This document shows, piece after piece, positions 33,949 to 41,578 of a DNA stretch of 64,000 bases. A program made the translations under genes and the position numbers. Numbering within the stretch: the first letter of the stretch is position 1; every line of letters begins with the position of its first letter. Below the pieces are notes generated by a model. It was not told the origin of the DNA. It made no database searches and saw only the letters and a list, made by a program, of their open reading frames with translations. Source of the stretch: UBA2387 sp019454665 (GTDB taxonomy: Bacteria; Armatimonadota; Fimbriimonadia; Fimbriimonadales; Fimbriimonadaceae); contig BTVX01000014.1 in assembly GCA_045862995.1 (NCBI GenBank), positions 27,998 to 91,997 on the forward strand, written 5' to 3'.

Positions 33949-34704
33949 ATGCTCCGCGTCGAAGCCGACGGCCCCGTCCTCCGCGTCACGTTGAATCGCC
34001 CCGAGGTTCGCAACGCCTTTGGCGATGTTCAGATCGCCGCCCTCTCCGAAGTGTTCTCCAACGTTCCTGAAGGCACCCGAGTCGTCGTGCTCGCGGGCGA
34101 AGGCAAGGTGTTCTGCGCCGGTGGCGACCTCGAGTGGATGCGCCGGTCCTTCGACTACAACGAGGAGGAGAACTACCAGGACGCCCTCAACCTCGCCAAC
34201 CTGTTCCAGGCCATCGCCCGCTGCCCAGCGGTGGTGATCGCGCGAGTCCAGGGTGCGGCGTTCGGTGGTGGAAGCGGGCTGGTCGCCGCCGCCGACTACG
34301 CGGTCGCGGCCGAAGGCACCAAGTTCAGCTTCAGCGAAATCCGGTTGGGACTGGTTCCGGGCACGATCTCCCTGCTGGTCATGGACAAGATCGGCCACGG
34401 CAACGCGCGCGCCCTGTTCGCGACCGGCGAGGTGTTTGACGCCCAGCGCGCCCTGCAGATCGGCCTGGTCCATGCCGTATGCGCCGAAGATGACCTTGAC
34501 CAGCAAGTCGAAGCCCGAATCAAAATGGTGCTCTCGGCCGGGCCAAAGGCCGTCGCCGGTGCCAAGTTGCTCCCGCTGGACCCACCCACGTCGCCCGAAG
34601 ACGCCGCGCGGCGGCTGGCCCGGGTTCGCGCCGGAGACGAGGCCCGAGAGGGCGTCGCCGCATTCCTTGAAAAGCGCAAGGCTAGCTTCGTGGTGGACCG
34701 ATGA
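33949..34704 (+). CDS. Enoyl-CoA hydratase/isomerase family protein
   Basis: A 251-residue crotonase. The oxyanion-hole segments are GKVFCAGGDLEWM (about 62-74) and VQGAAFGGGSGLVAAADYAVA (about 102-122). The catalytic-loop segment EIRLGLVPGTIS resembles methylglutaconyl-CoA hydratases. Coupled by ATGA to a biotin carboxylase, it may belong to leucine/isovalerate breakdown, but the carboxyltransferase is absent here. ATG 33949 follows TGAGG. Confidence 0.85.
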   Translation: MLRVEADGPVLRVTLNRPEVRNAFGDVQIAALSEVFSNVPEGTRVVVLAGEGKVFCAGGDLEWMRRSFDYNEEENYQDALNLANLFQAIARCPAVVIARVQGAAFGGGSGLVAAADYAVAAEGTKFSFSEIRLGLVPGTISLLVMDKIGHGNARALFATGEVFDAQRALQIGLVHAVCAEDDLDQQVEARIKMVLSAGPKAVAGAKLLPLDPPTSPEDAARRLARVRAGDEAREGVAAFLEKRKASFVVDR

Positions 34705-36206
34705 AAACGCTGCTTGTAGCCAACCGAGGCGAGATCGCCGTTCGGGTCATTCGGGCGGCACGCGAGATGGGGTTGCGAACCGTCGCCGTGGCCAGCGAAG
34801 CCGACGCCCACGCCGCCCACGCCAAGCTCGCCGACACCGTGGTGGACCTTGGCCCCTCGGATTCCCGCGAGAGCTACCTCCGCACCGACAAGATTCTCGC
34901 CGCGTGCCGCGAGTCCGGAGCCGACGCCGTTCACCCCGGGTACGGGTTTCTCTCCGAGAACGCCGACTTCGCCGAGGCGTGCGAAGCCGCCGGAGTGACG
35001 TTCGTCGGGCCGCCCGCTTCGGCCATGCGGGCCCTAGGCGCGAAGATTCCTGCGAAGGAACTGGCCCGATCGTGCGGTGTGCCGACCGTGCCAGGCTTCT
35101 TCGAAGCCGGGGCAAGCGACGCCCAACTCCGTGCCGCCGCCAACGCCATCGGCTATCCCGTCATGCTCAAGGCTTCGGCGGGAGGCGGAGGCCGGGGCAT
35201 GCGGGTCGTCCGCACCGGGGACGAGTTCGATGCCGCCCTGAGTCTCGCGCGTTCGGAAGCCGTCTCGGCGTTTGGCGATGGCGCCATGATGGTCGAGAAG
35301 CTCGTCCAATCGCCGCGCCACATCGAGGTTCAGCTCTTGGCCGACCGCCATGGAAACGCAGCCGTCCTGTTCGAGCGCGAGTGTTCGGTTCAGCGACGCC
35401 ACCAGAAGCTCATCGAGGAGGCCCCTTCGCCGCTCTTTGCCGACCCCTCGAAGATGCACCTTTGGGAGACCATGCGCCGCAGCGCCATCGAGTTGGCCAA
35501 GGCTGCGGGCTACGTGGGCGCAGGCACGGTCGAGTTCATTTACGACCCGGAAGCCGAAGCCGTCTACTTCCTGGAGGTCAACGCGCGTCTGCAGGTCGAA
35601 CATCCCGTCACCGAGCAGATCACCGGCGTAGATCTGGTCCAATGGCAGCTTCGCATCGCGGACGGAGAGCGGCTCGACCTGACTCCGAGCCTGTTCGCGG
35701 GCGACCGCTCGGCGATTCGCGGCCACGCCGTCGAGGTGCGTGTGGTCTCCGAGGACCCCGCCCGGGGGTTCATGCCCGCATCGGGACGCCTCGTGGGTTG
35801 GGCCGAGCCCTCGGGCCCGGGCATCCGCGTGGACACCGGCTACGGCCCCGGCGCGGAGGTGCCGCGCTTCTACGACTCGCTCCTGGCCAAAGTGATCACC
35901 TCCGGCGAGACGCGAAACGCGGCGATCCGGCGGATGGAGGATGCCCTTCTCGACTTCCACATCTTGGGCGTCCCCACGAACATCGAGTTCATGCTTGCGG
36001 TCCTCGAGCATCGGGCGTTCCTTACCGGGACGGTGGACACGGGGTTCGTGGACCGCGAGATGTCGGGCTGGACACCTCGGGAGGAGATTCCGCCCGTGCT
36101 GGGTGCTTTGTGCCGCGTCTCGCGGCCTGCAAGTGCCGAGGCCAAGCGCACCGTCGCTGGGCCGTGGGACCTTGCGGACGGCTGGCGGGTCGCCCGTTCG
36201 GGCTAG
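34701..36206 (+). CDS. Biotin carboxylase subunit (acyl-CoA carboxylase type)
   Basis: A 501-residue ATP-grasp biotin carboxylase. It opens LLVANRGEIAVRVIRAA, with HPGYGFLSENADFAEAC, the ATP loop KASAGGGGRGMRVV, ERECSVQRRHQKLIEEAPSP, and EVNARLQVEHPVTEQITGVDLV. It is longer than stand-alone AccC by a C-terminal extension. It lacks the biotinylated MKM domain of MccA/PccA, so a separate BCCP and carboxyltransferase are required. Overlaps the crotonase gene by 4 bp. Confidence 0.9.
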   Translation: MKTLLVANRGEIAVRVIRAAREMGLRTVAVASEADAHAAHAKLADTVVDLGPSDSRESYLRTDKILAACRESGADAVHPGYGFLSENADFAEACEAAGVTFVGPPASAMRALGAKIPAKELARSCGVPTVPGFFEAGASDAQLRAAANAIGYPVMLKASAGGGGRGMRVVRTGDEFDAALSLARSEAVSAFGDGAMMVEKLVQSPRHIEVQLLADRHGNAAVLFERECSVQRRHQKLIEEAPSPLFADPSKMHLWETMRRSAIELAKAAGYVGAGTVEFIYDPEAEAVYFLEVNARLQVEHPVTEQITGVDLVQWQLRIADGERLDLTPSLFAGDRSAIRGHAVEVRVVSEDPARGFMPASGRLVGWAEPSGPGIRVDTGYGPGAEVPRFYDSLLAKVITSGETRNAAIRRMEDALLDFHILGVPTNIEFMLAVLEHRAFLTGTVDTGFVDREMSGWTPREEIPPVLGALCRVSRPASAEAKRTVAGPWDLADGWRVARSG

Positions 36207-36207
36207 G

Positions 36208-36216
36208 GGGTACCCT
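36208..36216 (+). promoter_or_regulatory. GGGTACCCT element upstream of the mqnD-like gene
   Basis: The same nonamer as before purB and gltX, ending 11 nt before the ATG. Confidence 0.45.
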
Positions 36217-36227
36217 AGGCGAGCCGT

Positions 36228-37049
36228 ATGAAAATCCGCATCGGGCACAGCCCGGACAGCGACGACGCCTTCATGTTCTGGGGTTTGGCGTCCGGCGCGG
36301 TCCAATCCGACCACGAGTTCGAACACATTCTCCGCGACATCCAAACGCTCAACGAATGGGCGATGGAGGGGCGGCTCGAATCCACCGCGGTCTCCGTCCA
36401 TGCGTTCGCGTACGTCTCGGACAAGTATGCCCTGCTGCGCCATGGCGGCTCATTCGGCGACGACTACGGCCCGATGATCGTCTCCAAGCGAGCGCTCTCG
36501 CGGGAGGAGTTGGCCGAGACCACCATCGCAGTGCCCGGTAAACTCACGACGGCCTACCTGGCGCTGAACCTCTACCTCCCCAATCCGAAGTTCGAAGTGG
36601 TCCCGTTCGACGAGATCATTCCTGCGGTTCAGGAAGGTCGCTTTGAGGCCGGACTGATCATCCACGAGGGGCAGTTGACCTACGAGAAGGAGGGCATGGT
36701 GCTCATCGAGGACCTCGGCAAGTGGTGGAAGCGGGAGACCGGATTGCCGCTGCCCCTCGGCGTGAACACCGTGCGCAAAGACCTCGGCCCCGAGTTGGTC
36801 GCCGATGTCAGCCGCTGCATGCGCGAGAGCATCAAGGCCGGCCTAACGAACCGGCCCAAGGCCTTGGAGTACGCCTTGCAGTTTGCACGGGGGATGGACG
36901 TTGAGACGAGCGACGAGTTCGTGGGGATGTACGTCAACGAGCGCACGCTCGATATGGGCGAAGAGGGTGTGCGGGCGATTCGCGAGCTGCTTTCGCGGGG
37001 CGCCGCGATCGGCCTGGTGCCGCCTGTGACCGTCGAAGTCGTTCAGTGA
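36228..37049 (+). CDS. mqnD: MqnD-like 1,4-dihydroxy-6-naphthoate synthase (futalosine pathway)
   Basis: A 273-residue periplasmic-binding-fold enzyme of the MqnA/MqnD family, acting in the futalosine route to menaquinone. Family pattern: IGHSPDSDDAFMFWGL at the N-terminus, VSVHAFAYVSDKYALLRHGGSFGDDYGP, VPGKLTTAYLALNLY, GLIIHEGQLTYEKEGM, and LPLPLGVNTVRKDLG. Cytoplasmic; no signal peptide. The MqnD versus MqnA-like paralogue distinction is not certain. Confidence 0.82.
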   Translation: MKIRIGHSPDSDDAFMFWGLASGAVQSDHEFEHILRDIQTLNEWAMEGRLESTAVSVHAFAYVSDKYALLRHGGSFGDDYGPMIVSKRALSREELAETTIAVPGKLTTAYLALNLYLPNPKFEVVPFDEIIPAVQEGRFEAGLIIHEGQLTYEKEGMVLIEDLGKWWKRETGLPLPLGVNTVRKDLGPELVADVSRCMRESIKAGLTNRPKALEYALQFARGMDVETSDEFVGMYVNERTLDMGEEGVRAIRELLSRGAAIGLVPPVTVEVVQ

Positions 37050-37064
37050 GGCCCCAAGGGCTGT

Positions 37065-37070
37065 TACAAT
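37065..37070 (+). promoter_or_regulatory. -10 element of the plus-strand DUF433 gene
   Basis: TACAAT ends 7 nt before ATG 37078. This would place the transcript start on the start codon and rules against ATG 37069, which overlaps the hexamer. Confidence 0.55.
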
Positions 37071-37077
37071 GGGCACT

Positions 37078-37320
37078 ATGCTGGATCGCATCACGACCGA
37101 CCCTGCTATCTGCCACGGCAAACCTTGCCTGCGCGGTCTGCGGTACCCCGTCGAGGAGGTCCTCGCTTGGCTCGCTGCAGGCATGAGCCACGATGAGATT
37201 CTGGCCGACTATCCGGATCTGGAACGCGAGGACATTTTGGCCGCGCTCGAGTACGCGCAGCGCCTGGTTCAGGTCAAGCGAGCGGTCGGTGTACCTCCCG
37301 GGCCTCACCTAAGCAAGTAA
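37078..37320 (+). CDS. DUF433 antitoxin-like protein (plus-strand copy)
   Basis: An 80-residue DUF433 helix-turn-helix protein: DPAICHGKPCLRGLRYPVEEVLAWLAAGMSHDEIL..YPDLEREDILAALEYA. DUF433 proteins are commonly antitoxins for PIN-like DUF5615 toxins. No toxin follows on this strand. Instead its 3' end overlaps by 16 bp the 3' end of the DUF5615 gene from the opposing module. Confidence 0.85.
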   Translation: MLDRITTDPAICHGKPCLRGLRYPVEEVLAWLAAGMSHDEILADYPDLEREDILAALEYAQRLVQVKRAVGVPPGPHLSK

Positions 37321-37628
37321 AGGGAGCCTGAGGGAACTGCTCTCAGTTCTTGGCTGACGGCCCTCAATCGTCCGGCAATCTCGTCGGTCGAGCAGTTGCC
37401 GAGCCGAATCCAGACGACCGTGACCTCCTCAACTCGGTGAACCGAGAGATGAGCGATGTCCGCATCCTTGGTTACGATCGCATGACCTCTTGAAGCTGCG
37501 TACGACCAGACCTCATCGTCAGTCGCGCCCGCCAAGCCCGCCTGAACGACCGATTCAGATCCTGGAAAATGCGTGTGGACCAGCGATGGCAACTTGAACG
37601 ACAAGTTCTCATCAAAGAACAGAGTCAT
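37305..37628 (-). CDS. DUF5615 PIN-like toxin candidate
   Basis: A 107-residue PIN-like (Mut7-C related) protein: LFFDENLSFKLPSLVHTHFPGSESVV, ATDDEVWSYAASRGHAIVTKDADI. The acidic residues in FFDEN and TKDAD would form a metal-dependent RNase site. ATG 37628 overlaps the stop of the minus-strand DUF433 gene, the standard antitoxin-toxin order. Confidence 0.82.
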   Translation of the reverse strand: MTLFFDENLSFKLPSLVHTHFPGSESVVQAGLAGATDDEVWSYAASRGHAIVTKDADIAHLSVHRVEEVTVVWIRLGNCSTDEIAGRLRAVSQELRAVPSGSLYLLR

Positions 37629-37849
37629 TGCCCGCTCGCTAGCAAGTGCTTTTCCCTGTCGGCAGCGTAGGCGAGACAGGCCAGAATGCCTTCCCGCGTC
37701 AGGTGCGGGAAGTCGGCCAACACATCCTCGACCGACATCCCAGACGCCAGGTACTCGAGCACGTCGTAGACCGCGATCCGCGTGCCGGCAATGCACGGCT
37801 TCCCGCTCCGGATTCTGGGATCGCTGGCAAGGTGCTGTCGGTAGTCCAC
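37625..37849 (-). CDS. DUF433 antitoxin (minus-strand copy)
   Basis: A 74-residue DUF433 protein: RIRSGKPCIAGTRIAVYDVLEYLASGMSVEDVLADFPHLTREGILACLAYA. GTG 37849 lies 6 nt after a TACAAT (37861-37856 on this strand), so the operon mRNA is probably leaderless. It overlaps DUF5615 by ATGA. Confidence 0.85.
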   Translation of the reverse strand: MDYRQHLASDPRIRSGKPCIAGTRIAVYDVLEYLASGMSVEDVLADFPHLTREGILACLAYAADREKHLLASGQ

Positions 37850-37855
37850 GAGCCT

Positions 37856-37861
37856 ATTGTA
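37856..37861 (-). promoter_or_regulatory. -10 element of the DUF433-DUF5615 operon
   Basis: TACAAT on the minus strand, ending 6 nt before the GTG start. Confidence 0.5.
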
Positions 37862-37886
37862 CGCCCGAACCACCGCAAACAACGAA

Positions 37887-37918
37887 AGGGGTCCGAGGCG
37901 CAAACGCCTCGAACCCCT
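37887..37918 (-). terminator. Terminator of rplT
   Basis: A 14-position stem with one mismatch (AGGGG..GAGGCG / CGCCTC..CCCCT) and a 4-nt loop lies 21 bp after the rplT stop. On the minus strand it runs into CCCCTTTCGTTGTTTG. Confidence 0.8.
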
Positions 37919-37938
37919 CGTGTGAACCGTTCGACCGG

Positions 37939-38286
37939 TTAGGAAACCGCTTCGCGGACGAGCTTGCGGAAGGCCTCCATGTCGTGGATGGCCAGTTCGC
38001 TCAGCATCTTGCGGTTGACCGCGATGCCCTTGTTCGTCATGCCGTGGATCAAGTCGTTGTACTTGACGTCGCACAGCTTGCAGGCGGCGGAGATGCGCGC
38101 GATCCACAGGCGGCGGAAGTCGCGCTTGCGCTGGCGACGGTCGCGGAACGCGTACTGGCCCGACTTCATCACCTGCTCGTGAGCGCGGCGGAAAACGTTC
38201 TTCTTGCGGCCCCAGTAGCCCGAGGCGCGTTGGATGATCTTCTTGTGGCGTTTGTGGCGCATCAGGCCACGTTTGACTCTTGCCAT
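37939..38286 (-). CDS. rplT: 50S ribosomal protein L20
   Basis: A 115-residue L20: MARVKRGLMRHKRHKKII, then the family segment YAFRDRRQRKRDFRRLWIARI and NRKMLSELAIHDMEAF. It has its own promoter (TATAAT at 38352-38347, minus strand), a leader of about 54 nt with an AAGGAAA ribosome-binding site, and its own terminator. In many bacteria rplT follows infC-rpmI; here it is about 25 kb away. Confidence 0.97.
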   Translation of the reverse strand: MARVKRGLMRHKRHKKIIQRASGYWGRKKNVFRRAHEQVMKSGQYAFRDRRQRKRDFRRLWIARISAACKLCDVKYNDLIHGMTNKGIAVNRKMLSELAIHDMEAFRKLVREAVS

Positions 38287-38346
38287 TGCTTGTTTCCTTG
38301 CAACCGTTTCCCAGCCCTGGCGGGCGGTGGCGGTAAAGCGGATAGA

Positions 38347-38352
38347 TTATAC
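38347..38352 (-). promoter_or_regulatory. -10 element of rplT
   Basis: TATAAT on the minus strand, about 60 nt before the ATG. The GC-rich leader could fold and might be an L20 target. Confidence 0.5.
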
Positions 38353-38407
38353 CGCACGCGCCGGCTCTGGCCGATGAGCCCGTCGCGGTATCCTCTGGGC
38401 CTCCCGC

Positions 38408-39793
38408 ATGGCTCAAACGCTCCTCCAGCCCGGCACCGCCCCCCGTCCGTCGAACCAGATTCGGCGCGGGACCTACTTCATCCAGACGTGGGGTTGCCAG
38501 ATGAACGAGGAGGACAGCGAGCAGATCGGACTCTACCTGCAGGAAATCGGGTTCGGACCAGCCGCTTCGCTTCGCGAAGCCCAGGTCCTGCTGCTCAACA
38601 CGTGCAGCGTCCGCAAGAAGCCCGAGGACAAGGCGTTTTCGCTGCTCGGCGAGATCGCGCTCCTGAAGGAGCGGAACAAGGACCTCATCGTCGGCGTGTG
38701 CGGCTGCATGGCGCAGCTCCGGGCCGACGAGATCAAGAAACGCGCACCGTTCGTCGACTTCGTGGTCGGGACGGCCCAGATCGCCCGGATTCCCGCGCTG
38801 GTCGAGGAAGCAGCCCAAACCCGGCGCTTCGCCAAACGGCTCGAGTTGCCCGAGCGCAAAGGCGCGGTGGTCACCGATCTGCCGGAGCGCAAGGTCGAGC
38901 GCAAACCCAAGCTCAAGGCGTTCGTGCCCATCCAGTACGGGTGCGACAAGTTCTGCACGTTCTGCATCGTGCCCACCACGCGCGGGCGCGAACGCAGCCG
39001 GCCCACCCAAGACATCCTGCGCGAAGTCGCCGAATTGGCGGCGCAAGGCACGCGCGAGGTCACGCTGCTCGGCCAGACGGTGAACTCCTACGGAAAGAAC
39101 CTCGCCGAAGGGCGGGTGCCGTTCGCCAAACTGCTGCGATTGCTGGCGGGCGTGCCGGGCCTCGAACGCGTCCGCTACACAAGCCCCTATCCGCGCGACT
39201 TCAGCGCCGAACTCATCGAGACCATCCGCGATTGCCCGCAGGTGATGGAGCACGTCCACATGCCCCTGCAATCCGGTTCGGACGAGATGCTTCGCACGAT
39301 GAAGCGGCTCTACACGGTCGAGGGCTTCGCCCACATCCTCGCCAACCTGCGCGCCCAAGTGCCGAGCGTTTCGATCACCACCGACCTGATCGTGGGCTTT
39401 CCCGGCGAGACCGAAGAGCAGTTCGAGCAGACTTTGGCGGCGGTCGAGCGGTTTCGGTTCGATGGCGCGTATGTGTTCGCCTATTCGCCTCGCCCAGGCA
39501 CTCCAGCAGCCGAGATGGAGCAGCTGCCCTATCCGCTGAAGCAACGTCGGCTGCAGACGTTGGTCGAACTGCAAAACCGCATCACGTGCGAGATCAATGC
39601 GGGCTACGTCGGTCGCGAGGTCGAGGTGTTGGTCGAAGGCCCCTCGCCCAAGAACCCCGCACTTTTGCAGGGATACAGTCGCGAGTTCAAGATGGTGCAC
39701 TTCCCCGGCGAAGCGTCGTGGGCGGGGCAGTTGGTCACGGTTCGCGTCGAACGCGCGAGGCTCTGGGGTCTCGAGGGAGTCCCGGCTTCCTAG
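38408..39793 (+). CDS. miaB: tRNA-2-methylthio-N6-dimethylallyladenosine synthase
   Basis: A 461-residue radical-SAM methylthiotransferase modifying A37 of tRNAs reading UNN codons. N-terminal cluster cysteines are C30, C66 and C100 (WGCQMN, NTCSVR, GCMAQ). The radical-SAM cysteines are C179, C183 and C186 (CDKFCTFC). A TRAM domain lies near the C-terminus. TATCCT ends 12 nt before the ATG. The motif set fits MiaB rather than RimO or MtaB. Confidence 0.95.
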   Translation: MAQTLLQPGTAPRPSNQIRRGTYFIQTWGCQMNEEDSEQIGLYLQEIGFGPAASLREAQVLLLNTCSVRKKPEDKAFSLLGEIALLKERNKDLIVGVCGCMAQLRADEIKKRAPFVDFVVGTAQIARIPALVEEAAQTRRFAKRLELPERKGAVVTDLPERKVERKPKLKAFVPIQYGCDKFCTFCIVPTTRGRERSRPTQDILREVAELAAQGTREVTLLGQTVNSYGKNLAEGRVPFAKLLRLLAGVPGLERVRYTSPYPRDFSAELIETIRDCPQVMEHVHMPLQSGSDEMLRTMKRLYTVEGFAHILANLRAQVPSVSITTDLIVGFPGETEEQFEQTLAAVERFRFDGAYVFAYSPRPGTPAAEMEQLPYPLKQRRLQTLVELQNRITCEINAGYVGREVEVLVEGPSPKNPALLQGYSREFKMVHFPGEASWAGQLVTVRVERARLWGLEGVPAS

Positions 39794-39916
39794 GCCGGGA
39801 CCTTAGGCACAGGGGCGCACCCGACGTGGAACGGGAGGGGGTGGTGGGACGTTGAACCAAGTGACGCATATCCTCCTTCCCTCGGGGATTCGCCGATCCG
39901 CAATCGGCCGAATCAG

Positions 39917-39940
39917 CGCCCCGGCCCTCGGGCCGGGGCG
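39917..39940. terminator. Strong hairpin between convergent miaB and HIT genes
   Basis: A perfect 10-bp stem CGCCCCGGCC / GGCCGGGGCG with loop CTCG. There is no clear U tract on either strand, so termination is inferred from position. A weaker inverted repeat (GATTCG..CGAATC) lies just before it. Confidence 0.5.
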
Positions 39941-39991
39941 TCCGACTTTATGGGTGGCGAAGGTCGGCGAGCTTTGCTCACCAGAATCCCA

Positions 39992-40324
39992 TTACCCAGG
40001 GGGCCAGGTCATCTTGCGGCCGCCTAAGAGATGGGCGTGCAAGTGGTCCACCGATTGGCCACCCTCGCGGCCCTCGTTGATCACCAGGCGATACCCGTTC
40101 GTCAAGCCCAACTGCTCGGCTATCACCTTCGCAGCGTTCAATAGGTGACGGTGATCCCCTTCGTCGGGCAACGTTGACAGTCCCTTGATCTCGGTTCGAG
40201 GCACGATGACGATGTGCACCGGCGCGACGGGCGCGATGTCCTTGAACGCCACCACGTACTCGTCTTCATAAACGATAGTGGCGGGCAGCTCTCGGTTGAT
40301 GATGCGGGTGAACAGCGTGGGCAT
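39992..40324 (-). CDS. HIT-family nucleotide hydrolase (Hint-like)
   Basis: A 110-residue histidine-triad protein: LFTRIINRELPATIVYEDEYVVAFKDIAP, ending in the HIT motif DHLHAHLLGGRKMTWPPG. It hydrolyses purine nucleoside phosphoramidates or related adenylates in characterised homologues. It follows the S41 protease after 3 bp. Confidence 0.93.
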   Translation of the reverse strand: MPTLFTRIINRELPATIVYEDEYVVAFKDIAPVAPVHIVIVPRTEIKGLSTLPDEGDHRHLLNAAKVIAEQLGLTNGYRLVINEGREGGQSVDHLHAHLLGGRKMTWPPG

Positions 40325-40327
40325 GGT

Positions 40328-41578
40328 TCAGGCTTTCGCTTGACCGAGGACCACTTTGACGGCTTCGGCCAATTGGTTGTCGGAGTTCGGATCGCCGATG
40401 ACAGGCGCTTGGTCGAGGTTCAGCTTCACTTCGACATCGGGTTTCAATCCCCCGCTGATGTACTGCCCGTCTGCGTCCACCTTGCGCGAGATGTCGGCGC
40501 CGCTGGGCAGGTAGTACTTTGCGATGGTGATCTTGAGGCTCGACTTGTCGCGGAGCGGCAACACGTTCTGCACCGAAGCCTTGCCATAGGAATGGTCCCC
40601 GACGAGAGTCGCGAGGTTCGCTTCGCGAAGCACTCCGGCGAAGATCTCGCTTGCGCTGGCCGAATTCTCGTCGAGCAACACGGCGACAGGCGGCAGGTTT
40701 GGCCGGACGCGACCGCGGGGCGTTTTCTCCACTTGCTCGGAGCCTTCGCGCATCCGCATCGTCACGACGGTCTGCCCATCGAGGAAGTGCGAGAGCATCT
40801 CGGAAGCCGTGTTCAGCAAGCCTCCTGGGTTGCCTCGCAAGTCAATGACCAATCCTTTCACGCTGGCGGCAGTCAACTTGTCAAGCGCTTTGGAGAACTG
40901 GTCAATGGTGGGTTCGGAGAACGACGTTACCGCAATGTAGCCCACGCCCGAACCCTCCAGCACCTTTGATTCGACGCTTGGCACCACGATCGGGCGGCGG
41001 ATCATCGAAAGGTCGAGGGACTCGGCCTCTTTCGTGCGCAGGACCGTAAGGACCACCGACGTGCCCTCCTCGCCGCGGATCAACTTGACGATGTCGTCGG
41101 TCGGCCAACCCACCACCGACTTGCCATCTACTCCGGTGATCACATCGCCAGGCTTCAGTCCGGCCCGCATCGCGGGGCCATCTTCAAAAACCGACACGGC
41201 TTTGGCGCCCATCGGGTCGCTGGTCAGGCGCGCGCCGACGCCGACGAAGTTGCCCATGGTCTCCAGGGCGAACTCCTGCGCCATTTGGGGTTCCAGGAAC
41301 ATCGTGTGGGGGTCGCCCAGCGATGCGACCATGCCGCCGATTCCCGCGTAGCGCAGTTCGGACACGTCCACCGGCTTGGCGTAGTTGCGCTCGATGTCGG
41401 CCAACGCTTCGCCGAACAGGCCGCTGGCCGAGAGCGTCAGCGGTTCCGCCGAAGGCTTGCCCAACAGGTTGCCGAGCGCCTGGGTCGAAGGCATGCGCGC
41501 GGCCTGAAGGTCGCGCATGGTGAACCCCACGAGAAAGAACGCACCTGCGGCGAGGGCCAACGTGAGCAGTCGTTTCAT
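40328..41578 (-). CDS. S41-family C-terminal-processing protease (active site intact)
   Basis: A 416-residue exported protease. An N-terminal signal/anchor (residues 4-20) is followed by a PDZ domain (about 105-190, with LKPGDVITGVDGKSV) and the S41 catalytic domain. The catalytic Ser308 is in ENSASASEIF and Lys333 in SYGKASVQ, with the substrate-strand segment GLVIDLRGNPGG before them. ATG overlaps the stop of the upstream paralogue (ATGA). Confidence 0.92.
   Translation of the reverse strand: MKRLLTLALAAGAFFLVGFTMRDLQAARMPSTQALGNLLGKPSAEPLTLSASGLFGEALADIERNYAKPVDVSELRYAGIGGMVASLGDPHTMFLEPQMAQEFALETMGNFVGVGARLTSDPMGAKAVSVFEDGPAMRAGLKPGDVITGVDGKSVVGWPTDDIVKLIRGEEGTSVVLTVLRTKEAESLDLSMIRRPIVVPSVESKVLEGSGVGYIAVTSFSEPTIDQFSKALDKLTAASVKGLVIDLRGNPGGLLNTASEMLSHFLDGQTVVTMRMREGSEQVEKTPRGRVRPNLPPVAVLLDENSASASEIFAGVLREANLATLVGDHSYGKASVQNVLPLRDKSSLKITIAKYYLPSGADISRKVDADGQYISGGLKPDVEVKLNLDQAPVIGDPNSDNQLAEAVKVVLGQAKA

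Noticed and set aside
37625..39700. Very long minus-strand reading frame (over 690 codons) across miaB and rplT
   Set aside because: It is antisense to miaB and only merges rplT and DUF433 in frame by chance; high GC makes such open frames common. The contained real genes are annotated separately.
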